Of a stretch of 64,000 bases of DNA, positions 20,061-29,636 are shown piece after piece. The notes under the pieces were generated by a model, which saw only the letters and a list, made by a program, of their open reading frames with translations, was not told the DNA's origin and ran no database searches. The stretch is taken from the NCBI RefSeq assembly GCF_010671595.1, contig NZ_JAABOP010000001.1:124001-188000 (forward strand). Direction: 5' to 3'. The position numbers and the translations under genes were made by a program. Origin of the DNA: Muriicola jejuensis. GTDB taxonomy: Bacteria > Bacteroidota > Bacteroidia > Flavobacteriales > Flavobacteriaceae. How positions within the stretch are numbered: position 1 is the first letter of the stretch; the number at the start of each line of letters is the position of its first letter.

Positions 20061-21686
20061 TCAGGGCATTTGAAGTACATAAAATTCCGAAGAAAAAGGA
20101 TCCATGGAATTCATTAGGAAAGGGATGAGATCCTTCCCCATCTCGAGATAAATTTCCGAAAAATTGAGGGATCTTTCCTGGAGGGAACCGTTGGGGAAGA
20201 GTTCATTCTGAAGAGCCGTCATGCGCTCTACGTGGTCTACCAGCTTGCGTTTCTGGGCCTTCAGCAATCGCTTTTCCAACCTGTCGAGCCCTTTCAATTG
20301 CTTTACCTCCTGTGCCTTCACCGCCCCCAGGAAGGATTTATCGGTTTGCTCCGCCAGGTCGTACAGGGCCTTGAATTGCTCTTTTAGATGTTCCCGCTGA
20401 GGGGTAAAGTCGATATCGATATTGGAAATTTCACGGATCTTTTTGTTGATCAACCGGTTCTGCTCCAGGAAGAGGTCCCGGATGCTGAGGTTCATTTTCC
20501 GGATCTTTTGGTCCTGCTTCTGAGTGATGAGCAGGGCGGAATTCCTGAGCATCAAAGCGGGGAAGGGGTTTTTGGCCGCTTCGAAGGATGATTTCAGTTC
20601 GAGCCAGTAGGCCAGTTCTCCCCCACCCCCAATATAACAGAGGTTGGGCAGGATCACTTCCTGATAGAGGGGCCTGGTGATCACATTGGGGGAAAAACGC
20701 TCGGGGTGAGTCTCAATTTCCTTGTCTATCTCCTCCCTGGTAAAGACCAGTTCGGTATTGTTCACGTAGTAATTTCCTCCCTTTTCGATCAGTCGTTCCC
20801 TGAGACCCTCCTTAATATAGAAGTAGTTGATCTCCCGGGGATTCACCTGAATGGTATAGCCGGGCGAGGCCTTTTCCATGGCCTCTGTGGTTGCAGTCAC
20901 CTTTTTATATGACGTTTGATGGTACAGATCGTCCTTCACAAAAGGAATGAGGCATCGCTTCAAAGCCTTGTCATCCCCGTCCACGATCACCAACCCGTAA
21001 TGGCCGAAGAGCTGGTTCACCAGATATCGCGTGGCACGGGTGAGGTCCCCGTGGCCCAGATAGGCCGATGAAAAGAGCTCCCTGAGTTCCGCAGCGTATT
21101 TTCCCTGTCCCATCTCCATGGAAAACAGTTCGAGTACCGCCTCCAGTCCCTCTGTGGATAAACGACCCACAGGACCGGCTGAGTCCCGGTTCCATTGCAG
21201 TTTCTTGCCCCTGAAATTAAAATAATTGATCTCCTCGAAATCGTGATCTTCCGTGGCCATCCAGTATACAGGCACGAAATGATTCTCCGGGTAGTTCTCG
21301 CCTAGCTCTTTGGCAAGTTTTACAGTGCTGATGATCTTGTAAAGGAAATAAAGGGGGCCTGTAAAAATGTTCAGTTGATGCCCTGTGACCACGGTGAAGG
21401 TATGGCCCTTTCCCAGCATGTCGATATTGGAACTCACTTCTGCGGGCAGTTCCAGGTGATCGTACTGGAGCCTCAGGGAGTCTACCAGGATCTTTCGTAT
21501 TTCCGGGGGATATGAAGCCTCTTTCTCCCTGATCTGGGCACCAAAGGACACGGTGGAAGGATACCTGTGGTAAAAATCCTTCAGGGCAGATGACTGATCC
21601 AGATAATCACAAATGATCTCTGAAAAATAGCCTGTTTCTCTGAACGGGATTCCTTCTGGCTGCATATAGGATCGATATCGCACCAA
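20061..21686 (-). CDS. bshC: Bacillithiol biosynthesis cysteine-adding enzyme BshC
   Basis: 541 residues; the start may instead be the ATG at 21665 (MQPEGIPFRETGYFS). BshC adds cysteine to GlcN-malate, the last step of bacillithiol synthesis. Recognisable family segments are FTVVTGHQLNIFTGPLYFLYKIISTVKLA near residue 95, FVPVYWMATEDHDFEEINYFNF near 140, and a C-terminal coiled-coil of about residues 400-490. Length matches the family (about 530-545). It implies the organism makes bacillithiol, known from both Firmicutes and Bacteroidota. bshA and bshB are not in the window. Confidence 0.93.
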   Translation of the reverse strand: MVRYRSYMQPEGIPFRETGYFSEIICDYLDQSSALKDFYHRYPSTVSFGAQIREKEASYPPEIRKILVDSLRLQYDHLELPAEVSSNIDMLGKGHTFTVVTGHQLNIFTGPLYFLYKIISTVKLAKELGENYPENHFVPVYWMATEDHDFEEINYFNFRGKKLQWNRDSAGPVGRLSTEGLEAVLELFSMEMGQGKYAAELRELFSSAYLGHGDLTRATRYLVNQLFGHYGLVIVDGDDKALKRCLIPFVKDDLYHQTSYKKVTATTEAMEKASPGYTIQVNPREINYFYIKEGLRERLIEKGGNYYVNNTELVFTREEIDKEIETHPERFSPNVITRPLYQEVILPNLCYIGGGGELAYWLELKSSFEAAKNPFPALMLRNSALLITQKQDQKIRKMNLSIRDLFLEQNRLINKKIREISNIDIDFTPQREHLKEQFKALYDLAEQTDKSFLGAVKAQEVKQLKGLDRLEKRLLKAQKRKLVDHVERMTALQNELFPNGSLQERSLNFSEIYLEMGKDLIPFLMNSMDPFSSEFYVLQMP

Positions 21687-21812
21687 AGATAAGGTTCTGG
21701 CATTAGCGGATTCCTAAAAATACGTTAAGTTGAGGAATTTTGACATGAGGAACCCCCGGTGAATCTTTTAACGGGCCACCTAAGGCGTGATAGGAATTAT
21801 GGATTTTATCCT

Positions 21813-21820
21813 TAGATTTG
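21813..21820 (+). promoter_or_regulatory. Putative -7 promoter box of the M14 peptidase gene
   Basis: TAGATTTG is a full match to TAnnTTTG, 26 bases before the ATG at 21846. No TTG is present at the correct upstream distance. Confidence 0.35.
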
Positions 21821-21845
21821 GAACCTTTACTTCAGACTTGCAAAA

Positions 21846-24302
21846 ATGAAAATAAACGTCTTTTATCTGCTGTGCTTCCTGTCCCTCGCAGGGTTCTCGC
21901 AAACCGTACAATCCCCTTCCGAATTTCTGGGTTATGAACTGGGCACGGAATTTACCCGGCACCATCAGGTTGTGGACTATTACGAATACCTTGCATCTGT
22001 GGTTCCAGACCGGGTGAAACTCGAAGAATACGGGAAGACAAACGAAAGAAGGCCCTTACTATTGGCCTTCGTGAGCTCGGCGGCAAACATCTCCAACCTA
22101 GAATCCATCAGGAAAACCCACCTTGAAAGCACCGCGGGAGGAAGGAGTGCATCCAAGGCTATCGTCTGGCTGAGCTACAATGTCCATGGAAACGAAAGCG
22201 TGAGCACAGAAGCCTCCATGCAGACCATCTACGCCCTCCTTACCGAAAAAAAAGAGTACCTGGAGAATACCGTGGTTATTATCGACCCATGTATCAATCC
22301 GGACGGGCGCGACCGGTATGTGAACTGGTACAATTCCTTCAAGAATACACCACACCAGGTTAATCCTGACAGTAAGGAACACCACGAAGGCTGGCTGAGC
22401 GGAAGGGCCAATCACTATATGTTCGACCTCAACCGGGACTGGGCATGGCTCACGCAGGTGGAAAGCCGTCAGCGGTTGGTAAAGTACAACCAGTGGCTGC
22501 CCCACATACATGTTGATTTTCACGAACAGGGTGTAGACAGCCCTTACTTTTTCGCCCCTTCTGCCGAACCCTTCCACGAGGTGATCACTCCTTTCCAGAG
22601 ATCCTTCCAGGCGACCCTGGGCAGGAACCACGCCAAATATTTTGATGCGAATGGGTGGTTCTACTTCACCAAAGAGCGTTTCGATCTTTTCTACCCGAGT
22701 TACGGGGATACCTATCCTACCTACAACGGTGCGATTGGCATGACCTATGAACAAGGCGGCAGCGGTCGGGCTGGGTTAGGGGTGATCACAGGAATTGGTG
22801 ACACCCTCACCCTCAAGGATAGAATAGCCCACCATTTTACTACGGGGCTCTCTACGGTGGAGGTGGCTTCTCAAAACCATTCCAGCCTTAATGAGGAGTT
22901 CAGGAAATTTTATCAAAACAGGGATTACCAATACAAGAGTTATGTGCTCAACGGGAATTCGGACCACAAAAAAGCGCTGACCCGACTCCTGGATCAGCAC
23001 GGGATTCAATACGGGTGGGGGACGAACGGACAGGCCAAGGGATTCGTGTACGGTACGGGCAGAAACGGATCTGTGCCGACGAATTCAGAGAGCCTGGTCA
23101 TTTCCACAGATCAGACCAAAGGAACCCTGGTCAAGGTCCTCTTCGAGCCCGATGCCAAGCTCAGTGATTCGCTTACTTACGATATCACGGCCTGGTCCCT
23201 TCCCTATGCCTATGGACTGGACGCCCTGGCATCCACAAGCCCGGTGAGTTCATCTTTCGGGGCAAAGACCGGTACGGTACCGGTTCCGGCGAAAGACTCA
23301 TACGCTTACGTGGCCGATTGGAACAGCATGGAAGATGCCCGCTTTCTGGCCGATCTATTAAAGGCAGGAATAAGGGTAAGGACTTCCCATACTCCCTTTT
23401 CCCTGAACGGGAAGTCCTTAGAAAGAGGCAGCCTGATCATCACCAAAGCAGATAATGCCGATACCGGAAAGATGATCCGCCTTTTCGAAATCTTTGGAAA
23501 GTATCCCGAAAAAGAGATCACGGCGGTCTCCACAGGGTTTGTCGATAGAGGCAGGGACTTCGGATCCAATGATGTAAAGATGATCGTTCCCGTTAAGGTA
23601 GGTGTGCTCTCGGGCGAGCCTACTTCTACGTTGCGCTTCGGGGAGATCTGGCACTTTTTTGAACAGCAATTGCACTATCCTCTTACCGTATTGGATGCCG
23701 AGAACTTCGGGAGGGTGGAACTTGAAGAGTACGATGTACTGGTCTTCCCGGATGGATGGGGTTACCGCTCCTTCCTCAGCGAGGCCAACCTCGGGAAGGT
23801 CAGCGATTGGGTAAAAGGAGGAGGCCGACTGATCGCAATGGGCAGCGCTATTGGAGCCCTGAAAGGCAAGGACGGTTTCGGGATAAAAGAACAAAAGGAT
23901 GAGAACGGGAAAGGGGATGAGTCCCCGGAACCCGATATATACGAGGAAGCACAAAGGGAGCGTATGAAAGACGAAATTACGGGGGCTATCTTTAAGGCAA
24001 AAGTGGATCCGACCCACCCGCTGGCCTTCGGATATGGGGATACCTACTTCAGCCTGAAACTGGGAAATGACAGCTATGAATACCTGGATGGTGGTACAGT
24101 GGCCTACCTGGAGGGTACTGCCAGACCGGTAGCGGGCTTTGCGGGAAGCGAAGCCCAGAAAAAGATCGCGAATTCCCTTCTCTTTGGAGTGGAGAATTCC
24201 GGCAGAGGCCAGGTAGTTTACATGGTAGACAACCCTCTTTTCCGGGGATTCTGGGAAAACGGAAAGCTCTTCTTTGTCAATGCCCTGTTTATGTTGGATT
24301 AA
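21846..24302 (+). CDS. M14 family zinc carboxypeptidase-like protein with C-terminal GATase1-like domain
   Basis: 818 residues with a signal peptide ending at about residue 19 (LSLAGFSQ). The zinc HxxE motif is in YNVHGNESVSTEA (about residue 118), the third zinc ligand in the IHVDFHEQG region, and the catalytic Glu probably in GMTYEQGGSGRAG. NPDGRDRYVNW is typical of this M14 branch. Residues about 580-700 (VGVLSGEPTSTLRFGEIWHF, then YDVLVFPDGWG and VKGGGRLIAMG) resemble a class I glutaminase/DJ-1-like fold without an obvious catalytic Cys. It probably acts outside the cytoplasm on peptides. A paralogue starts at 62686. Confidence 0.9.
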   Translation: MKINVFYLLCFLSLAGFSQTVQSPSEFLGYELGTEFTRHHQVVDYYEYLASVVPDRVKLEEYGKTNERRPLLLAFVSSAANISNLESIRKTHLESTAGGRSASKAIVWLSYNVHGNESVSTEASMQTIYALLTEKKEYLENTVVIIDPCINPDGRDRYVNWYNSFKNTPHQVNPDSKEHHEGWLSGRANHYMFDLNRDWAWLTQVESRQRLVKYNQWLPHIHVDFHEQGVDSPYFFAPSAEPFHEVITPFQRSFQATLGRNHAKYFDANGWFYFTKERFDLFYPSYGDTYPTYNGAIGMTYEQGGSGRAGLGVITGIGDTLTLKDRIAHHFTTGLSTVEVASQNHSSLNEEFRKFYQNRDYQYKSYVLNGNSDHKKALTRLLDQHGIQYGWGTNGQAKGFVYGTGRNGSVPTNSESLVISTDQTKGTLVKVLFEPDAKLSDSLTYDITAWSLPYAYGLDALASTSPVSSSFGAKTGTVPVPAKDSYAYVADWNSMEDARFLADLLKAGIRVRTSHTPFSLNGKSLERGSLIITKADNADTGKMIRLFEIFGKYPEKEITAVSTGFVDRGRDFGSNDVKMIVPVKVGVLSGEPTSTLRFGEIWHFFEQQLHYPLTVLDAENFGRVELEEYDVLVFPDGWGYRSFLSEANLGKVSDWVKGGGRLIAMGSAIGALKGKDGFGIKEQKDENGKGDESPEPDIYEEAQRERMKDEITGAIFKAKVDPTHPLAFGYGDTYFSLKLGNDSYEYLDGGTVAYLEGTARPVAGFAGSEAQKKIANSLLFGVENSGRGQVVYMVDNPLFRGFWENGKLFFVNALFMLD

Positions 24303-24315
24303 TTAGCCGGAAACT

Positions 24316-24510
24316 ATGACGCACTACAAGGTTGAAACCCTGATCTATTACACCAAACCCTTTGCCAACCGCAATCACCTAATGGAGGCCTCCAGGAAGG
24401 GTATACAGGAAAAACTGGACCAATACGCAGCCGATCGCTGGAAGCTGGTCTCTACGGATGCCACCCAGTTCGGTGCCGCTATGTATATCTACCTCTACTT
24501 CGAAAAATAG
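24316..24510 (+). CDS. DUF4177 domain small protein
   Basis: 64 residues, probably cytoplasmic (no signal or membrane segment). It matches the DUF4177 pattern: an initial MTHYKVETL strand, a central helix ending LDQYAADRWKLVSTDA, and a last strand YIYLYFEK. Family function is unknown. It starts 14 bases after the M14 peptidase stop, so it is probably cotranscribed with it, and converges on the DUF3667 gene with only three bases between stops. Confidence 0.75.
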   Translation: MTHYKVETLIYYTKPFANRNHLMEASRKGIQEKLDQYAADRWKLVSTDATQFGAAMYIYLYFEK

Positions 24511-24513
24511 GGT

Positions 24514-25590
24514 TTAATAGAGCATAAAGGCCATAAAGATAATGCCTGCTGTTGCCACGGGCAGAATTAACAGCATGTACATAAAGGAGATGACATTGGC
24601 TTTGAAGAAGGCCCCTATCCAGCTGCTTCGGTAAAAATTCCTCAAGGCCACCATGAGATATACAAGGTAGGATAGCGTGATGATAACTTCCAGCCAGGTA
24701 GGTACATCAAACAATTTGTTTGCCAGGAATAAAATACAGAAAGCCGTGAACAGAAAGGTGAAGAAATAGAAGCTGAATACCATATGGTGTGCAAAATTCC
24801 CCCGCCTCCAGTAAAATATTTTGAGTAAGAGGGCAAAGATCGGCATCAGCAGAAACATGGCAATTGGGATGGTATTGAAGAAGGTCTGGAGTATCCCCCC
24901 GCCTCTTTGCACATACAGTTTATAGACTTGCTCGTAAATCCGGCGATTTAGCAAGGATGCATCCTCTTTCATCCCCATGGCCCTGAGTTTTTCCTCCATG
25001 GGGGCGTTGATGGCTATGAGGGAGTCGAGTACATCCTTGTCGAAATCGAAGGTGATGCCCCGGTTCAGGCTGGAAGGGTTTTCGGCCGTCTCGGTTATGA
25101 CCGAGTCAATATCTTCCATTTCCTCATCGGAAATGCCCCATTTTTCTTTGTTCTTCCTAACCATTTCCCGGGTCTTTACCAATTGGAGGGAATCTGCAGG
25201 ATGGAGTTTTAAGGAGTCTGGCGCGACCTCTATCTTACCTTGTTCAAAGTTCTTCTTTAGCGCTTCAGACATCTCATTGTCTGCCTTCTGGATACTGAAG
25301 GAAATGAGGAAAAAAAAGACCACTGAAATAAAAAGGTAGAATTGTGCAGGGTGAAGGTAGTATAGCCGTTTACCGTCCACAAATCTCCTGGCCAGCACCC
25401 CAGGCTTGAAGATCAGGGGGAAGAAGCTCCGGAAGAATCGGGCATCCACCGAAAAATAATCACTGATGGTCTTGCTGAACAATACCCCAAAGGTGAGGTT
25501 ATCCGTTACCTCCTGCCCGCATTTGGGACAGTATTCATAGGAAGGGTCCAGGGGATGATCGCAGTTTTTACATCGGTTGGTTTCGGCCAT
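24514..25590 (-). CDS. DUF3667 family membrane protein with zinc ribbon
   Basis: 358 residues. A zinc ribbon at the N-terminus has Cys7, Cys10, Cys21 and Cys24 (CKNC and CPKCGQEV). It is followed by the DUF3667 signature (SVDARFFRSFFPLIFKPG, then LHPAQFYLFISVVFFFLIS as first TM, about residues 78-98). A long soluble loop of about 130 residues precedes four further hydrophobic segments in the last 130 residues. The family is widespread in Bacteroidota without an assigned function. No operon partner is evident. Confidence 0.85.
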   Translation of the reverse strand: MAETNRCKNCDHPLDPSYEYCPKCGQEVTDNLTFGVLFSKTISDYFSVDARFFRSFFPLIFKPGVLARRFVDGKRLYYLHPAQFYLFISVVFFFLISFSIQKADNEMSEALKKNFEQGKIEVAPDSLKLHPADSLQLVKTREMVRKNKEKWGISDEEMEDIDSVITETAENPSSLNRGITFDFDKDVLDSLIAINAPMEEKLRAMGMKEDASLLNRRIYEQVYKLYVQRGGGILQTFFNTIPIAMFLLMPIFALLLKIFYWRRGNFAHHMVFSFYFFTFLFTAFCILFLANKLFDVPTWLEVIITLSYLVYLMVALRNFYRSSWIGAFFKANVISFMYMLLILPVATAGIIFMAFMLY

Positions 25591-25745
25591 CGGTTGATTT
25601 TTATATAAATGTAGAAAAAATCGACTTTATAAGCCGGTCGGGATAGCTACTTTATAGGGGAACCCATCCTTCCCATCAAACTTATTCATATCTCCTTTTC
25701 ACTTTGTATCTTGGACAAGACTACATCCTCCATTCTTATAGACGA

Positions 25746-26435
25746 ATGAAAATGCAGAACGTAACCGCATTCCTGGAAACCCTGGAAAGGCTTTGCACCG
25801 TGGCTTCGGATGAGAAAATAGCCGAAGGGCAAGCCGCCTACATGCGCCACCAATTTCGGTTCTATGGCATCAAAACGCCTGAGAGACGTGAGATCCAAAG
25901 GGATTTGTTCCAAAAAAGCCTGCTCCCTTCCAAGAACGACCTTCCGGCCCTGGTCAGGGTCCTCTGGGAAAAGAAGGAGCGGGAAAACCAGTACATAGGC
26001 CAGGAACTGGCCAGGAAATACGTCAGGTTACAGGAAGAGAATGACGTACTTTTATTCGAATATATGATCACCCATAAGTCGTGGTGGGATACGGTCGACT
26101 TTATCGCGGTTAACCTGGTAGGTTCTTATTTCAGGTCATTTCCGGAAAAGAGGGAGGCGATCACGGAAAAATGGATGTCCTCAGGGAATATCTGGTTACA
26201 GAGGACCACTCTCCTGTTCCAGTTGAAATACAAGGGCGATCTGGATACCGAATTTCTGGGGAAAACGATCACCCAACTTTTAGGTTCCCGTGAATTCTTT
26301 ATCAACAAGGCCATAGGCTGGGTCCTGAGGGAATACAGCAAGACCGATCCCTCCTGGGTGAGGCGTTTTGCGGCTGCCACACCCCTGGATCCCTTAAGTG
26401 CCAGAGAAGCCCTCCGGTTACTAAAGGATCGGTAA
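25746..26435 (+). CDS. DNA alkylation repair protein (AlkD-like)
   Basis: 229 residues from the ATG at 25746 (or 25752). A TTG 14 codons upstream is in frame but unlikely. AlkD-like proteins are HEAT-repeat DNA glycosylases that remove bulky N3/N7 alkyl bases. Family features are MRHQFRFYGIKTPERREI, WDTVDFIAVNLVG and the C-terminal INKAIGWVLREYSKTDPSWV motif with its conserved Trp/Arg. The Asp in WDTVDF corresponds to the conserved active-site acid. Length is typical. It stands between divergent and convergent neighbours with no operon partner. Confidence 0.88.
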   Translation: MKMQNVTAFLETLERLCTVASDEKIAEGQAAYMRHQFRFYGIKTPERREIQRDLFQKSLLPSKNDLPALVRVLWEKKERENQYIGQELARKYVRLQEENDVLLFEYMITHKSWWDTVDFIAVNLVGSYFRSFPEKREAITEKWMSSGNIWLQRTTLLFQLKYKGDLDTEFLGKTITQLLGSREFFINKAIGWVLREYSKTDPSWVRRFAAATPLDPLSAREALRLLKDR

Positions 26436-26452
26436 GGCGGTAAAAAGATCTT

Positions 26453-27718
26453 TTACTGGGGCACCGTAACTTCAGCACCCGTCGCTTTTTTGACGAGTTT
26501 GCCCACGGTAAGTCCCTGGACGATGATAGAGAAAACGACGACCACATAGGTGATCAGGAGGAAGAGATCCCTGTTCATTTCCGCAGTAAGTCCAAGGGCC
26601 AGTGCAATGGATATCGCCCCTCTCAGTCCTCCCCAGGTCATGATCACACCGGTTCGGGGTACAAATTCCAATTTTCTTTGGAAGAAAGAAATAGGAAGTA
26701 GCAGGGATAGATACCGGCAGAGCAACACGATTGGAATGGCTATGATCCCTGCAAGCAGGTAGTTGGAATCAAAGGTAAGTACGAGGATCTCCATCCCCAA
26801 AAGTACAAAGAGCAGGGTGTTCAGCAGTATATCTATCAGTTCCCAGAATTTGTCGACATAGATCATGGTATTTTCGGACATGGCACTGGTCCTCACCTTG
26901 TCATTCCCGATGAGCAGGCCTGCCACCACCATGGCCAGAGGGGCGGATACGTGCAATTTCTGGGCGATTACCGTCCCGGTCATCACGGTTGCCAGGGTGA
27001 TGATCACTTCGATATCGTAGTCGTCTATGCTCCTGAGCAGCCTGTAGGTTGCCCAGCCCAGCAACAGGCCAAGACCAAGGCCTCCGAAAACCTCAACCCC
27101 GAAGAGTTTTGCCACACTCAAGGCCGTTATGGCCTCATTTGTCGGGGATGCGATCTCAAAGAGCGTCAGAAAAACAACTACCCCTACTCCGTCATTGAAC
27201 AGGGACTCTCCCACGATCTTCGTCTCCAGTTTCTTCGGTACACCGGCCTGTTTCAGGATGCCTAGCACAGCGATGGGATCTGTTGGAGAGATCAGAGCTC
27301 CGAAAAGCAGGCAATGAATGAAAGGTACTTCCATGCTCAATGCCATCAGAAGGTAATAGGTTGCCGTACCCACCAGAAAGGTGGAGGTCAACACCCCCAG
27401 GGTTGAAAAGCTCAATATAGGCCACCGGTGTTTTTTGAGTTGTTCAAAATCAGTGTGAAGGGCCCCTGCAAAAAGAAGGAAACTCAACATCACATCCAGC
27501 AAGACCGTTTTGAAGTCGATCTGAGATAAAATATACCGTTCCACATTCAAAAGGGTCGGATCCACATAGCTCCAGGCAAATACCACCAGGGTAAGCAGAA
27601 TAGTGATGAACATCAACCCAATGGTATTGGGCATCCTGAGGAAACGGACGTTGATATATCCGAAGATCGCTGAGAGGAATACCAGGATGGTAATAATGGT
27701 GAACGGGTCTAACTGCAT
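26453..27718 (-). CDS. Sodium/proton antiporter, CPA1 (NhaP) family
   Basis: 421 residues with about 12 hydrophobic segments. The ion-binding motif is GESLFNDGVGVVVF at about residues 166-179, and an upstream ALISPTDPIAVLGIL segment marks the discontinuous TM helix of CPA1. Near the C-terminus, MTWGGLRGAISIALAL contains the conserved Arg of TM10-11. These match electroneutral Na+/H+ exchangers used in pH and salt balance. It lacks a long C-terminal regulatory domain. It is single and faces the AlkD-like gene. Confidence 0.9.
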   Translation of the reverse strand: MQLDPFTIITILVFLSAIFGYINVRFLRMPNTIGLMFITILLTLVVFAWSYVDPTLLNVERYILSQIDFKTVLLDVMLSFLLFAGALHTDFEQLKKHRWPILSFSTLGVLTSTFLVGTATYYLLMALSMEVPFIHCLLFGALISPTDPIAVLGILKQAGVPKKLETKIVGESLFNDGVGVVVFLTLFEIASPTNEAITALSVAKLFGVEVFGGLGLGLLLGWATYRLLRSIDDYDIEVIITLATVMTGTVIAQKLHVSAPLAMVVAGLLIGNDKVRTSAMSENTMIYVDKFWELIDILLNTLLFVLLGMEILVLTFDSNYLLAGIIAIPIVLLCRYLSLLLPISFFQRKLEFVPRTGVIMTWGGLRGAISIALALGLTAEMNRDLFLLITYVVVVFSIIVQGLTVGKLVKKATGAEVTVPQ

Positions 27719-27961
27719 GTGCCAAATGTACTCCTCCTTTGGGAGATGTCAAAAACCCGATCTGTAATTTTGAATGGAGTAACCCTATCAATTATCCGGA
27801 TAGGTCGTTTTCCCAATAGGGAGGGAAGTCGACTTAAATCCAGCCGATCACATTTGATTTCTGACGATTAATTACGAACTTCAGACTCGGAAATCTTTAC
27901 ACATCTATTCCTTTTTTTAAGGGTGTAAGAGCGCAGAGACGAAAGATCTAAACCTAGCCCT

Positions 27962-28246
27962 ATGAAATTAGAAGAAAGCCTGAAAAATTTTCTTGTAAAA
28001 CACAAACACGGATCCCATGGGGAGAGCCCTGAAGGCCTGTGCCCCAACTGCTGGGGCACACAGGAATACGAAGGGAAGTTCTACGAAGCTGTCAGGAACT
28101 GGGATGCCGATGTAAAAACGAAGGATATAGACGCCGGGTGGATCAGGGACTACGTAAAAAAGCACCTGTTCCCGATCAGCCTGAAACAGCAAGAAGAAGG
28201 AAAGGTCTGTGAAAACTGCAAGGTGATCTATAAGGAGAAAAAGTGA
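27962..28246 (+). CDS. Small conserved protein with two CxxC pairs (unknown function)
   Basis: 94 residues. I do not know a named family. Cys27-x2-Cys30 (LCPNCWGTQ) and Cys83-x2-Cys86 (VCENCKVIY) lie about 55 residues apart and could form one split zinc-binding site. The middle is helical and charged, with no signal peptide or membrane segment. The ORF is longer than chance and has no competing frame of equal quality. It is divergent from the antiporter and lies 72 bases before the cbpA gene, which could be cotranscribed. A similar CxxC-type protein appears in many flavobacterial genomes as far as I recall. Confidence 0.65.
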   Translation: MKLEESLKNFLVKHKHGSHGESPEGLCPNCWGTQEYEGKFYEAVRNWDADVKTKDIDAGWIRDYVKKHLFPISLKQQEEGKVCENCKVIYKEKK

Positions 28247-28318
28247 GTTCACCCAGTGACCATCCTGCTTTTTATACAAAGTTCAAGTCTGTAATTTAAC
28301 TGAAGGTGTCACGGAAGC

Positions 28319-29212
28319 ATGAAATACATAGATTATTACCAGATCCTCGGAGTCCCGAAAAATGCAAGTCAGCAGGACATCAAAAAAGCCTATCGCAAAC
28401 TGGCGAGGAAATTCCATCCTGACATAAATCCCGGGGACGCCACTGCCGAGAAGAAATTCAAGGAGATCAATGAGGCAAATGAGGTCCTGGGAAATCCCGA
28501 GAACCGGGCAAAATACGATGAATACGGCAAGGATTGGCAACACGCAGAGGCTTTTGAGAAGGCGAAAAAGGAACAGGCCCAATACCGGCAATCTCGCCAG
28601 CAATCAGAGAGGTCGGCCTTCTCGGATGATGAATTTTCCGATTTTTTCAGCGCAATGTTTGGGGGAAGGGGCGGCAGACAGCAGCGGACCATGCAATTCA
28701 GGGGGCAGGACATACAGGCAGAATTGGAACTGCCCCTGGAGGAGGTGTACCGTACCCACAAACGCACCCTGACCGTTAATGGCAGAAATATCAGACTCAC
28801 TATCCCTGCAGGGGTCCGAAACGGGCAGGTGATCAAGATCAGAAACCACGGAGGGGAAGGCATCAATGGCGGGCCCAGAGGGGATCTTCACATCCGGTTT
28901 TCCATTGTGAATAACACCCCTTTCCGAAGGGATGAGGATAACCTCTATACCACGGTGAAAATAGATCTTTACAAGGCTGTATTGGGTGGGGAGATCATTG
29001 TCAACACTTTTGACGGACAGGTGAAACTGAATGTGAAACCGGGTACGCCCAACGGGTCTCAGGTCAAATTAAAGGGGAAGGGATTTCCGGTGTACAAAAA
29101 AGAGGGACATTTTGGCGACCTCTATATCACTTATGAGATCGAGATCCCAAAAAACCTTTCCGCGAAGGAGAAACAATTGTTCGAGGAACTTGCTAAATTG
29201 AGACAGGTATGA
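28319..29212 (+). CDS. cbpA: DnaJ-type co-chaperone, CbpA-like
   Basis: 297 residues. The J domain at residues 1-68 contains the HPD triad in [10 protein letters not shown] short Gly/Phe-rich linker with [12 protein letters not shown] follows. The C-terminal DnaJ domains (about 125-290) have no zinc-finger CxxCxGxG repeats, which separates it from DnaJ proper. CbpA binds curved DNA and works as Hsp40 with DnaK. The next gene overlaps by four bases (ATGA) and encodes the CbpM-type inhibitor, supporting the assignment. Confidence 0.92.
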   Translation: MKYIDYYQILGVPKNASQQDIKKAYRKLARKFHPDINPGDATAEKKFKEINEANEVLGNPENRAKYDEYGKDWQHAEAFEKAKKEQAQYRQSRQQSERSAFSDDEFSDFFSAMFGGRGGRQQRTMQFRGQDIQAELELPLEEVYRTHKRTLTVNGRNIRLTIPAGVRNGQVIKIRNHGGEGINGGPRGDLHIRFSIVNNTPFRRDEDNLYTTVKIDLYKAVLGGEIIVNTFDGQVKLNVKPGTPNGSQVKLKGKGFPVYKKEGHFGDLYITYEIEIPKNLSAKEKQLFEELAKLRQV

Positions 29213-29511
29213 GAAACAAGGAATTTTTTCCGCTAGTTCGGTTATGTGAGCTCTATGACCTCGAGGTAACATTTTTTGAGGAATTGGGGGATTTCGGACT
29301 TATCGATCTCAAAGTGTATCAGGGCCAGCAGTGCATTCATCAGGATGCTCTGCAGGAGGTTGAAAGGATCATCCGCATTCACAGAGACCTCCACGTGAAC
29401 CTGGAAGGAATAGACGTGGTCCTAAATATGCTCAGAAGACAGGAGGAACTGGAGGCCCGGTTACTGAGGTTGAGCAATAAGTTGCGCCGTTACGAAGATC
29501 CATTCCAGTGA
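29209..29511 (+). CDS. cbpM: Chaperone modulator CbpM-like
   Basis: 100 residues, starting within the cbpA stop region (ATGA overlap), so translation is coupled. CbpM binds the J domain of CbpA and blocks its activity. The pattern [26 protein letters not shown] near the N-terminus and the predicted helical [22 protein letters not shown] segment match the MerR-like CbpM fold, and a coiled-coil tail (about 72-95) follows. Length is equal to the E. coli protein. The symbol rests on context plus this pattern. Confidence 0.88.
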   Translation: MRNKEFFPLVRLCELYDLEVTFFEELGDFGLIDLKVYQGQQCIHQDALQEVERIIRIHRDLHVNLEGIDVVLNMLRRQEELEARLLRLSNKLRRYEDPFQ

Positions 29512-29636
29512 AGTTCTTTGTGAGCTTCATAATATAATTTTACATAAAAGATGAAAATAGACGATCCGGTTACCTTACCCATGCCCGTTAAGAACGAGTC
29601 AGGAACAAAATGTAACCCTTCAACTCCCAGGCTCAT

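Noticed and set aside
22098-22754. 218-codon minus-strand ORF inside the M14 peptidase gene
   Set aside because: Shadow frame of a gene with intact zinc motifs; composition is not protein-like.
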